From: Woronichinia naegeliana WA131
Lineage (GTDB): Bacteria > Cyanobacteriota > Cyanobacteriia > Cyanobacteriales > Microcystaceae
Length of the DNA stretch: 64,000 nt
Direction: 5' to 3'
NCBI GenBank assembly: GCA_025370055.1
Contig: CP073041.1
Coordinates: 7,776,001 to 7,840,000 of the forward strand
The notes under the pieces were generated by a model that saw only the letters and a list, made by a program, of their open reading frames with translations, was not told where the DNA came from and ran no database searches. Shown here piece by piece: positions 38,614-47,741 of this stretch; the first letter of the stretch is position 1, and each line of letters begins with the position of its first letter. The position numbers were made by a program, and so were the translations under genes.

Positions 38614-41600
38614 AATCCATTGAAACGTTTTTGTCAGATTTAGCCAATCAAGATATTAAACTCTGGATGGACGGCGATCGCTTGCGTTGTAATGCGCCCC
38701 AGGGCGTAATGACCCCAGACATTCAGACAGAACTCAAAAACCGTAAAGCAGAAATCATTCAATTTCTTGAGCAACTGGGTTCAGAGGAGCAAATTAACCC
38801 TAGAACCATTCTTCCGATTGCCCGTGATACCAAATTACCCCTATCCTTTGCCCAGGCGCGACTTTGGTTTCTGTATCAACTAGAAGGAGCAACGGGAACC
38901 TATAACATGACGGGGGCCTTGAGTTTAAGCGGTTCTCTCCAGGTAGAAGCTCTCAAACAAGCTCTAGGAGCGATAATCCAACGTCATGAGCCATTGCGTA
39001 CCAGTTTCCAACCAATTGACGGTGTTCCAGTTCAGGTGATTGATCCCAATCCGATTTGGGAATTATCGATCGTTAATTTGGAAGGAAAGGAAGCCGAGGC
39101 AGAAAAATTAGCCCAGGCAGAAGCCCAAACGCCTTTCGATTTAACCAAGAGTCCTTTACTGAGGGTAACGCTCTTAAAGTTACAGCCTGAAAAGCATATT
39201 TTATTAATTAATATGCACCATATTATTTCCGATGGCTGGTCAATCGGTGTTTTTGTTCGTGAATTTTCCCATCTCTATAGGGCTTTTGCTATGGGAGAAG
39301 CACCGACTTTGCCTGATTTACCAATTCAGTATGCAGATTTTGCCGTTTGGCAGCGACAGTGGTTACAGGGTAAGGTTTTAGCGGCTCAATTGGAATATTG
39401 GAAGCGACAATTAGCGGATGCTCCTCCCCTATTAGAACTGCCCACAGATCGCCCTCGTCCTGCCATCCAAACCTTTCAAGGCAAAACAGAAAGATTTCAG
39501 CTAGATATTAAGCTGACGCAACAATTAAAAGCCTTAAGTCAACAGTCGGGTTGCACTTTGTTTATGACTTTGTTGGCTGCTTTTGGGGTAGTTTTATCCC
39601 GTTATAGTGGCCAGACTGATATCGTGATTGGTTCAGCGATCGCCAACCGTAATCGTCGAGAAATTGAGGGATTAATAGGCTTTTTTGTCAATACCCTGGC
39701 GTTGAGATTAGATTTATCAGAAAAACCGAGCTTTGCGGCTTTCTTAAAACAAGTACAGACGGTTACTCAGGATGCCTATGAGCATCAAGATTTGCCCTTT
39801 GAAATGTTAGTGGAAGAATTGCAGCTAGAGCGCAAATTAGACCGTAATCCCCTTGTACAGGTGATGTTTGCCCTACAAAATGCGACTAATGAAGCCTGGA
39901 ATTTACCTGGTTTGACCATTGCAGAAATGTCTTGGGAACTTGATCCTGCTCGTTTTGACCTAGAGGTTCATCTGTCAGAGGTTAACGACGGCATAGCTGG
40001 ATTTTGCTGCTACAACATTGACCTATTTGATGGGACAACGATCGCCCGTCTATTAGAACATTTTCAGAATATACTCAAGGCGATTATTGCTAATCCTCAA
40101 CAATCGGTGGGCTTATTACCTTTGTTGTCGGAACAGGAACAAAAGCAACTTTTAGTGAATTGGAATCAAACTCAGGCCGATTATCCCCAAGATAAGCTTG
40201 TTCATCAGTTATTTGAAGTTCAAGCGGCAAGTCAACCAGAGGCGATCTCGGAGAGATCCGCTACGCGGTGCGCCCTCATTTTTGAAGATCAAGTTTTAAC
40301 CTACGGAGAATTAAACCATCGTGCTAATCAATTAGCTCATTATCTTCAATCGTTAGGGGTGATTAAGGAACAAATCGTCGGGGTTTATCTTGAACGTTCC
40401 CTAGAGATGGCGATCGCATTTTTAGCTATTCTTAAAACAGGAGCCGCCTATCTCCCCATTGATCCTGAATATCCCCCAGTACGCACCCAATTCATTCTCG
40501 AAGATACTCAAATTTCAATCCTATTAACCCAAGCAGAACTGGCAGAAAAATTTCCCAAAAATCAGGCGAAAGTTATTTACTTAGACCGAGACTGGTCACA
40601 AATTGCTTACCAACCACAAACCAACCCAGACCTCAAGGTACAAACTAGCGATCTAGCCTATTGCATCTATACCTCTGGTTCCACAGGGCAACCCAAAGGG
40701 GTACTGATTTCCCATCAAGCTCTACTTAACTTGATTTTCTGGCATCAACAAGCGTTTAAGATTAGTTCCTTAGATAAAGCCACCCAAATGGCGGGTATTG
40801 CTTTCGATGCAACGGTTTGGGAATTGTGGCCCTATCTCACCGTAGGAGCCTCTATTAATCTGGTTCCCCAAAATATTCTGCTCTCACCGACAAATTTACG
40901 GGATTGGTTGCTGAATCAAGAAATTACCATTAGTTTTGTGCCAACGCCTGTCGCTGAAAAATTACTAGTCTTAGATTGGCCGAATCATTCTTGCCTAAAA
41001 ACCCTGTTACTGGGGGGTGACAAACTTCATTTTTATCCTGCTGCGTCCCTTCCCTTTCAGGTGGTTAACAACTATGGCCCAACGGAAAATACAGTGGTTG
41101 CCACCTCTGGACTGGTCAAATCACCAACGTTTGATCGCTTTTCGGCCCCGACTATTGGTAAGGCGATCGCCAATGTCCAAATCTATTTATTAGACCAAAA
41201 CTTACAACCTGTCCCCATTGGTGTACCAGGAGAACTACACTTAGGCGGGGCGGGTTTAGCACGGGGCTATCTCAATCGTCCTGAGTTAACGGCTGAAAAA
41301 TTTATTGCCAATCCTTTTGATCCCCCCCTAGCCCCCCTTAATAAGGGGGGAGAAGAACCATCAAAACTCTATAAAACGGGAGATTTAGCGCGTTATCTGC
41401 CCGATGGCAGCCTGGAATTTTTGGGACGCATTGACAATCAGGTAAAAATTCGCGGTTTTCGTATCGAAACAGGGGAAATCGAAGCAGTTTTAAGTCAATA
41501 TTTCCTATTAGCTGGCAATGTTGTCGTTACCAGGGAGGATAGTGCGGGGGATAAACGCCTTGTGGCTTACCTGGTTCCCGCCCTGCAAAATGAGGCCCTA

Positions 41601-43355
41601 CCAGAGCAATTAGCTCAATGGCAAAGTGAATACATTAGTGATTGGCAAAGTCTCTACGAAAGAACCTATAGTCAAGGGCAAGACAGCCTAGCCGACCTAA
41701 CTTTTAATATCACGGGTTGGAATAGCAGTTATACTCGCCAACCGATTCCTGCTCCAGAAATGCGAGAGTGGGTAGAAAACACTGTCAGCCGTATTTTGGC
41801 TTTCCGACCAGAGCAAGCCTTAGAAATTGGCTGTGGTACGGGCTTATTGCTCTCCAGGGTGGCCAAGCATTGTTTGGAATATTGGGCAACGGATTATTCC
41901 CAGATGGCGATTCAGTATGTTGAACGGGTGTGCAGTGCCGTTGAAGGTTTAGAAAAGGTTAAGTTACGCTGTCAAACAGCAGATAATTTTGAGGGCATTG
42001 CCCAGCATACCTTTGATACCATCGTCTTAAATTCGATTATTCAATATTTTCCCAGTGTGGACTATCTATTGGAGGTACTGAAAGGAGCGATTAATGTCAT
42101 TGGCGATCGCGGTCAGATTTTTGTCGGGGATGTGCGTAGTTTACCTTTATTGGAGCCGTATCACGCTGCTGTCCAGTTAGCCCAAGTCTCTGACTCCAAA
42201 ACCGTTGAACAATGGCAACAACAGGTGCGCCAAAGTGTGGCAGGCGAAGAAGAACTGGTTATTGATCCGACTTTTTTCCTGGCTTTAAAACAACATTTTC
42301 CCCAAATTGCCTGGGTAGAAATTCAACCTAAACGGGGTTTGGCTAATAATGAGTTAACCCAATTTCGCTATGATGTCACTCTCCATCTAGAATCTATTAA
42401 TAATCAACCATTACCAATCAGCGAACCAACAGTAATTACCTGGTTTAATTGGCAACTTGATCAGCTTTCTTTGGCTCAAATTCAAGATCAATTGTTGACC
42501 AAAAAACCTGAATTATTGGGGATTCGTGGTATTCCTAATCAGCGAGTCGAACAGGCTCTAAAAATTTGGGAATGGGTAGAAAATACGCCTGAAGTCGAAA
42601 CGGTTGAGCAACTCAAAAAAATCCTAGCCCAACAAGTAGATACAGGTATTAATCCTGAACAGGTTTGGCAATTAGCCGAATCTCTCGGTTATACTGCTCA
42701 TCTGAGTTGGTGGGAAAGTGGTCAAGACGGTTCCTTTGATGTCATTTTTCAGCGCGATTCAGAGTCAGAAGCGGAGAAGGTCTCAAAAGATTGGACAGTT
42801 TCAAAGCTTGCTTTCTGGGATGACAAACCTATTAAAACAAAACCCTGGAGTGATTACACCAATAATCCTCTGCGCGGTAAATTAGTCCAAAAGTTAGTGC
42901 CTAAAGTACGGGAATTTCTGCAACAAAAGCTACCCAGTTACATGATTCCCCAGGCGTTTGTTTTGCTTGATTTCCTTCCCTTAACTCCTAATGGTAAGGT
43001 GGATCGTAAAGCTTTACCTTCTCCTGATGCGGCGACCCGTAATCTGGCTAACAGTTTTGTTTTACCCCGAAATCCCATTGAAGCTCAACTCACTCACATT
43101 TGGAGTGAGGTTTTAGGATTGGAACGCATTGGCATTAAGGACAACTTTTTTGAATTGGGAGGTCATTCTCTGTTAGCTACTCAGGTGTTATCGCGGATTA
43201 ATTCAGCCTTTGAACTTGATCTTTCCGTACAAATTATGTTTGAATCGCCCACGATCGCGGGTATTGCAGGCTATATTCAAGCGGTAGATTGGGTCGCCCA
43301 GGATAGAACCGATAGCTCCTTAAATAATGAAAATACTGAGGTAGTGGAGTTCTAA
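38610..43355 (+). CDS. NRPS module C-A-NMT-PCP, predicted N-methyl-leucine
   Basis: 1581 aa. N-terminal TubC-type docking domain (MKSIETFLSDLANQDIKLW..., about 1-60). C domain (MHHIISDGWS, about 203). A domain (YTSGSTGQPKGV about 685). The specificity residues read DAWFLGNVV, the common Leu code. An N-methyltransferase lies between the A-domain core and its C-terminal subdomain (LEIGCGTGLLLSRV near 1071). A late A-subdomain follows (NGKVDRKALP), then PCP (FFELGGHSLLATQ, Ser about 1517). It adds and N-methylates Leu. An 8-residue SERSATRC insertion early in the A domain comes from a small dispersed repeat. Ends 3 bp before the next ATG. Confidence 0.92.
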   Translation: MKSIETFLSDLANQDIKLWMDGDRLRCNAPQGVMTPDIQTELKNRKAEIIQFLEQLGSEEQINPRTILPIARDTKLPLSFAQARLWFLYQLEGATGTYNMTGALSLSGSLQVEALKQALGAIIQRHEPLRTSFQPIDGVPVQVIDPNPIWELSIVNLEGKEAEAEKLAQAEAQTPFDLTKSPLLRVTLLKLQPEKHILLINMHHIISDGWSIGVFVREFSHLYRAFAMGEAPTLPDLPIQYADFAVWQRQWLQGKVLAAQLEYWKRQLADAPPLLELPTDRPRPAIQTFQGKTERFQLDIKLTQQLKALSQQSGCTLFMTLLAAFGVVLSRYSGQTDIVIGSAIANRNRREIEGLIGFFVNTLALRLDLSEKPSFAAFLKQVQTVTQDAYEHQDLPFEMLVEELQLERKLDRNPLVQVMFALQNATNEAWNLPGLTIAEMSWELDPARFDLEVHLSEVNDGIAGFCCYNIDLFDGTTIARLLEHFQNILKAIIANPQQSVGLLPLLSEQEQKQLLVNWNQTQADYPQDKLVHQLFEVQAASQPEAISERSATRCALIFEDQVLTYGELNHRANQLAHYLQSLGVIKEQIVGVYLERSLEMAIAFLAILKTGAAYLPIDPEYPPVRTQFILEDTQISILLTQAELAEKFPKNQAKVIYLDRDWSQIAYQPQTNPDLKVQTSDLAYCIYTSGSTGQPKGVLISHQALLNLIFWHQQAFKISSLDKATQMAGIAFDATVWELWPYLTVGASINLVPQNILLSPTNLRDWLLNQEITISFVPTPVAEKLLVLDWPNHSCLKTLLLGGDKLHFYPAASLPFQVVNNYGPTENTVVATSGLVKSPTFDRFSAPTIGKAIANVQIYLLDQNLQPVPIGVPGELHLGGAGLARGYLNRPELTAEKFIANPFDPPLAPLNKGGEEPSKLYKTGDLARYLPDGSLEFLGRIDNQVKIRGFRIETGEIEAVLSQYFLLAGNVVVTREDSAGDKRLVAYLVPALQNEALPEQLAQWQSEYISDWQSLYERTYSQGQDSLADLTFNITGWNSSYTRQPIPAPEMREWVENTVSRILAFRPEQALEIGCGTGLLLSRVAKHCLEYWATDYSQMAIQYVERVCSAVEGLEKVKLRCQTADNFEGIAQHTFDTIVLNSIIQYFPSVDYLLEVLKGAINVIGDRGQIFVGDVRSLPLLEPYHAAVQLAQVSDSKTVEQWQQQVRQSVAGEEELVIDPTFFLALKQHFPQIAWVEIQPKRGLANNELTQFRYDVTLHLESINNQPLPISEPTVITWFNWQLDQLSLAQIQDQLLTKKPELLGIRGIPNQRVEQALKIWEWVENTPEVETVEQLKKILAQQVDTGINPEQVWQLAESLGYTAHLSWWESGQDGSFDVIFQRDSESEAEKVSKDWTVSKLAFWDDKPIKTKPWSDYTNNPLRGKLVQKLVPKVREFLQQKLPSYMIPQAFVLLDFLPLTPNGKVDRKALPSPDAATRNLANSFVLPRNPIEAQLTHIWSEVLGLERIGIKDNFFELGGHSLLATQVLSRINSAFELDLSVQIMFESPTIAGIAGYIQAVDWVAQDRTDSSLNNENTEVVEF
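40248..40271 (+). repeat. 24-bp in-frame dispersed-repeat insertion in the Leu A domain
   Basis: Encodes SERSATRC between PEAI and ALIFEDQ, where the two other full A domains and A* have DAIAVVFE or DAVAVIFE without extra residues. The sequence GATCTCGGAGAGATCCGCTA is inverted-repeat-like and resembles small repeats scattered in cyanobacterial genomes. Confidence 0.75.
41319..41352 (+). repeat. Dispersed palindromic repeat between A6 and A7 of the Leu A domain
   Basis: GATCCCCCCCTAGCCCCCCT followed by TAATAAGGGGGGAG; encodes DPPLAPLNKGGE in frame, at the same loop as in the Ser and Tyr A domains. Confidence 0.88.
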
Positions 43356-43358
43356 ATT

Positions 43359-46300
43359 ATGACGAAAACGATTGTTGAATTTGTCTGTCATCTGAGCAGT
43401 TTAGGTATTACTTTAGAAGAGAATGAAAACCGCCTACGCTGTCAGGCTCCTGAAGGTATTTTAACTGCTACCCTCCGTCAAGAAATTGGCGATCGCAAGC
43501 CTGAATTACTACAATTTTTACAACAGGCTAAACAGTCCAAAACAGCCTATCAGTTACCGATTCAACCTGTCGCTAGGGACGGCCATTTACCCCTCTCTTT
43601 TGCTCAACAGCGTCTATGGTTTTTACACCATCTTTCCCCTGATAGTCGTTCCTACAATACCCTGGAAATATTGCAAATCCAGGAGCATCTCAATCTAACG
43701 GTGTTAGAGCAGAGTTTGGGAGAATTAATTAACCGCCATGAAATTTTTAGGACAACATTTCCCACTGTTTCAGGAGAACCTATTCAGGCGATTAGTCCTC
43801 CTGGTTCTTTTCGTTTAATAATTGAGAATTATCAAGATTTATCCCCCAATGAACAATCGGCCAAAATTCAACAAGTAGCAGAATGGGAAGCAGGACAAAC
43901 TTTTGATTTAGCGGTAGGGCCACTCATACAGTTTAAGTTATTACAATTGAGTCTCCAGAAGTCGGTACTGTTGTTGAAAATGCACCATATTATCTATGAC
44001 GGCTGGTCTTTTGGTATTTTAATTCGAGAGTTATCGGCTCTATACGAAGCCTTCCTAAAAAACTTAGCAAATCCTCTGGCCGCGTTGTCTATTCAGTATG
44101 CAGATTTTGCGGTTTGGCAACGTCAATATCTCTCAGGTGAGGTCTTAGATAAACAACTTAATTATTGGCAAGAACAGTTAGCAACAGTCCCTCATATTCT
44201 CACTTTGCCAACGGATCGGTCTCGTCCTGCGATGCAAAGCTTTCGGGGGGGAGTTGAACATTTTCAACTGGATCAAAATACCACTCAAGGTCTCAAACAG
44301 TTAGGTCAAGAACGTGGGGCGACTCTCTTTATGACTTTGTTAGCTGCTTTTGGAGTCTTGCTATCTCGTTACAGTCATCAATCCGATCTACTGATCGGTT
44401 CACCGATTGCTAATCGTAATCAAGCGGCGATCGAACCCTTAATTGGTTTTTTTGCTAATACTTTAGCCCTAAGAATTAATTTATCTGAAAACCCTAATTT
44501 TTTAGAGTTATTAGAGCAAGTTAAACAAACTACTTTAGCAGGTTATGTTCACCAAGACCTCCCCTTTGAGATGTTGGTAGAAAAGTTGCAACCAGACCGT
44601 GATTTAAGCAGAAATCCCCTGGTACAGATAATGTTTGCTCTCCAAAATACACCCCAAGATACCTGGAATCTGTCTGGCTTAAGTATTGAAAGCTTACCAT
44701 TATTAGTAGAAGAAATCGTCAAATTTGATCTAGAAGTAAACTGCTGGGAAACTTCAGAAGGCTTGGCAATGGACTGGGCTTATAGTAGAGATTTATTTGA
44801 TACTTCGACGATTGTAAGAATGGGAGAACATTTTCAAAACCTACTTCAAGCGATCATACTTAATCCAAAAACCAGAGTTGAAGAATTTTCTTTCTTAACG
44901 GACAAAGAACTTCATCAATTATTAGCATCTTGGCATAATACTAAGATTGATTATCCTCAAGCTCAGTGCATTCATCAATTATTTGAAGCGCAAGTTGAAC
45001 GGACTCCCGATGCTGTGGCGGTCGTATTTGAAAACCAACAGTTAACATACACTGAGTTAAATTGTCGAGCCAATCATTTAGCCCATTATTTACAAGCTTT
45101 AGGAGTTGGGCCAGAAGTTTTAGTTGGTATTTCGGTAGAACGTTCTTTAGAAATGATCGTCGGCTTATTAGCCATTCTCAAGGCGGGAGGAGCTTATCTT
45201 CCTCTTGATCCAGACTATCCCACTGAACGTCTTCAGTTTATGTTAGAAGACAGTCAAGTTCGTTTTTTGATTACGCAACCTTCTTTATTAGAAAAATTGC
45301 CTTCCTCTCAGGCTACTCTTATTTGTTTAGATGACATTCAATCTCAGGTTTCTCAATATTCTCAAGATAATCTTCAAAACGGATTACATGTCTCTAATTT
45401 AGCTAATGTTATTTACACCTCTGGTTCTACAGGTAAGCCTAAAGGAGTAATGGTTGAACATCGCGGCTTGGTTAATTTAGCGATCGCTCAAATTCAATCT
45501 TTTGCAGTCCAGAATAACAGTCGTGTCCTACAATTTGCTTCCTTTAGTTTTGATGCTTGTATTTCAGAAATTTTGATGACCTTTGGCTCTGGAGCGACGC
45601 TTTATCTTGCTCCAAAAGATGCTTTGTTACCAGGTCAACCTTTAGTTGAACGGTTAGAAAAGGATGAAATTACCCATGTTACTTTACCGCCTTCGGCCTT
45701 AGCGGTTTTACCGAAGGAACCGTTACCAAACTTACAAACGTTAATTGTGGCGGGTGAGGCTTGTTCTCTGGATTTGATTAAACAATGGTCAGTTGGTAGA
45801 AACTTTTTTAATGCCTATGGGCCAACGGAAGCGAGTGTTTGTGCCTCGATTGGACAATGTTATCAAGATGATTTAAAGGTGACTATTGGTAAGCCTATCA
45901 GTAATGTCCAGATTTATATTTTAGATTCCCATTTACAGCCCGTTCCTATCGGAGTACCAGGAGAGTTATACATTGGCGGAATAGGAGTTGCGAGGGGTTA
46001 TTTAAACAGACCTGAGTTAACTGCTGAAAGGTTTATTCCCAATCTGTTTGATCCCCCCCTAACCCCCCTTGATAATGGGGGAGATAAATTTGGAGAAAAC
46101 TTTGATAAGGCTGAAAAACTATCATCAAAACTCTATAAAACGGGAGATTTAGCTCGTTTTCTCAATGATGGCAATATTGAATATTTAGGACGCATTGATA
46201 ATCAAGTAAAATTTCGGGGTTTTCGCATTGAATTAGGGGAAATTGAAGCCGTTCTTAGTCAATGTTCTGAGGTTCAATCCACTGCGGTGATTGTGCGGGA

Positions 46301-47597
46301 AGATACTCCAGGTGACAAACGCTTAGTTGCCTATGTAGTTCTTGCTCCCAATTCCCAGGCAACTATTGGTGAACTCCGTCAATTCTTGGCTAATCAATTA
46401 CCTGCCTATCTCGTTCCTAATACCTTTGTTATTTTAGATAGTTTACCGTTAACTCCTAATGGAAAATGCGATCGCCGTTCCTTGCCTGCGCCGAATGATC
46501 AAGCCAGAAAAAATATTCAAAAAATTGCCCCCCGTAACTTAGTGGAATTGCAATTAACTCAAATCTGGTCAGAGGTTTTAGGCATTAATGATCTTAGTGT
46601 TGAGGAAAACTTTTTTGAATTGGGAGGTCATTCTTTATTAGCGGTTCGTCTAATCAGTTGCATTGAACAAAAGTTAAGCAAAAAGTTACCTTTAACCAGT
46701 CTTTTTCAAAATGGAACGATCGCCAGTCTAGCCCAATTACTAACTCAGGAAACGACTCAGCTAACCTATTCACCCTTGATCCCTATTCAATCTCAAGGAA
46801 ATAAAGCACCATTTTTTGCCGTTCATCCCATTGGCGGTAATGTGCTTTGTTATGCAAACTTAGCTCATTATTTAGGAACGGAACGGCCTTTCTATGGATT
46901 GCAAGCATTAGGACTACAGGAAACCGAAAAACCTCTAAGCTCGATTGAAGAAATGGCGACGGTTTATGTTAAAGAAATACAAACTATTCAAGCCTCTGGC
47001 CCCTATTATCTAGGAGGATGGTCAATGGGAGGCGTGATAGCCTTTGAAATGGCACAACAATTATCGTCACAAGGTCAAACAGTGGCTTTATTAAGCTTAA
47101 TAGATAGCTATTCTCCTATTTTGCTTAATTCAGTTAATACTGAAGAAAATTACTCTGAGTCACGGCTAGAAGAGATTAATGAAAATCTAAATATTGTCTA
47201 TTCTTTTGTCAGGGATTTAACGGGAATGTTTAATCAGCCAATTCCTTTCTCTGAAGATGAACTCTCTCACCTTACACCCGACGAATTACTAGCTCATTTT
47301 CTAACTTGGAGTAAACAGACGAATTTTTTACCGCCAGAACTCGGAGAGGATCAAATTAAAAATTGGTCTGTAGTTTTTCAGACCAACCGACAAGCTCTGT
47401 TCAACTATTCCCCTAAAACTTACCCAGGCAAAACCATTTTCTTCGGTGCAGAGGAAAGTTCTCTTAAAAATCCTGGTTGGCATGAGGTAATTAATGACTT
47501 AGAATCTCAATGGATTAGTGGAGATCACTACAGTTTGATTAAAAATCCAATCCTTGCTGAAAAATTGAATAGCTACTTACAGCAAGTTGCGCTGTGA
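43359..47597 (+). CDS. NRPS module C-A-PCP-TE, predicted tyrosine and release
   Basis: 1412 aa. TubC-type docking domain (about 1-55). C (MHHIIYDGWS, about 208). A (YTSGSTGKPKGV, about 685). Specificity residues read DASTIAAVC, consistent with Tyr or a related aromatic. PCP (FFELGGHSLLAV, Ser about 1089). Thioesterase (GGWSMGGVIAFEM Ser about 1219, GDHYSLI His about 1387). No epimerase is present, so L-residues are expected. The TE suggests hydrolysis to a linear peptide, as in microginins. The A-domain core is closely similar to the truncated A* of the upstream megasynthase. Directly downstream of the NMe-Leu module, probably the same transcript. Confidence 0.92.
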   Translation: MTKTIVEFVCHLSSLGITLEENENRLRCQAPEGILTATLRQEIGDRKPELLQFLQQAKQSKTAYQLPIQPVARDGHLPLSFAQQRLWFLHHLSPDSRSYNTLEILQIQEHLNLTVLEQSLGELINRHEIFRTTFPTVSGEPIQAISPPGSFRLIIENYQDLSPNEQSAKIQQVAEWEAGQTFDLAVGPLIQFKLLQLSLQKSVLLLKMHHIIYDGWSFGILIRELSALYEAFLKNLANPLAALSIQYADFAVWQRQYLSGEVLDKQLNYWQEQLATVPHILTLPTDRSRPAMQSFRGGVEHFQLDQNTTQGLKQLGQERGATLFMTLLAAFGVLLSRYSHQSDLLIGSPIANRNQAAIEPLIGFFANTLALRINLSENPNFLELLEQVKQTTLAGYVHQDLPFEMLVEKLQPDRDLSRNPLVQIMFALQNTPQDTWNLSGLSIESLPLLVEEIVKFDLEVNCWETSEGLAMDWAYSRDLFDTSTIVRMGEHFQNLLQAIILNPKTRVEEFSFLTDKELHQLLASWHNTKIDYPQAQCIHQLFEAQVERTPDAVAVVFENQQLTYTELNCRANHLAHYLQALGVGPEVLVGISVERSLEMIVGLLAILKAGGAYLPLDPDYPTERLQFMLEDSQVRFLITQPSLLEKLPSSQATLICLDDIQSQVSQYSQDNLQNGLHVSNLANVIYTSGSTGKPKGVMVEHRGLVNLAIAQIQSFAVQNNSRVLQFASFSFDACISEILMTFGSGATLYLAPKDALLPGQPLVERLEKDEITHVTLPPSALAVLPKEPLPNLQTLIVAGEACSLDLIKQWSVGRNFFNAYGPTEASVCASIGQCYQDDLKVTIGKPISNVQIYILDSHLQPVPIGVPGELYIGGIGVARGYLNRPELTAERFIPNLFDPPLTPLDNGGDKFGENFDKAEKLSSKLYKTGDLARFLNDGNIEYLGRIDNQVKFRGFRIELGEIEAVLSQCSEVQSTAVIVREDTPGDKRLVAYVVLAPNSQATIGELRQFLANQLPAYLVPNTFVILDSLPLTPNGKCDRRSLPAPNDQARKNIQKIAPRNLVELQLTQIWSEVLGINDLSVEENFFELGGHSLLAVRLISCIEQKLSKKLPLTSLFQNGTIASLAQLLTQETTQLTYSPLIPIQSQGNKAPFFAVHPIGGNVLCYANLAHYLGTERPFYGLQALGLQETEKPLSSIEEMATVYVKEIQTIQASGPYYLGGWSMGGVIAFEMAQQLSSQGQTVALLSLIDSYSPILLNSVNTEENYSESRLEEINENLNIVYSFVRDLTGMFNQPIPFSEDELSHLTPDELLAHFLTWSKQTNFLPPELGEDQIKNWSVVFQTNRQALFNYSPKTYPGKTIFFGAEESSLKNPGWHEVINDLESQWISGDHYSLIKNPILAEKLNSYLQQVAL
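46050..46083 (+). repeat. Dispersed palindromic repeat between A6 and A7 of the Tyr A domain
   Basis: GATCCCCCCCTAACCCCCCT followed by TGATAATGGGGGAG; encodes DPPLTPLDNGGD in frame, in the same loop as the other two A domains. Confidence 0.88.
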
Positions 47598-47617
47598 TAA
47601 CCGACAAATCTCCGTAG

Positions 47618-47637
47618 GGACATAATATATTATGTCC
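47618..47637. terminator. Perfect 20-bp palindrome after the NRPS genes
   Basis: GGACATAATATATTATGTCC, 20 bp downstream of the TE-module stop and about 105 bp before the exporter gene. No T-run follows, so an intrinsic terminator is doubtful. A similar TAGGGACATAA...TTATGTCC hairpin at 57190-57210 marks it as a dispersed repeat that may stabilise the upstream message. Confidence 0.5.
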
Positions 47638-47741
47638 TTACCCCGTAAGGTATTTAACCCCAAATTGCTGTAACTTAAAATTTTCTGAAAATACCTGATT
47701 ATCCTTTAAAATAATCCATAGAATCCTGTAACAGAACAAAC

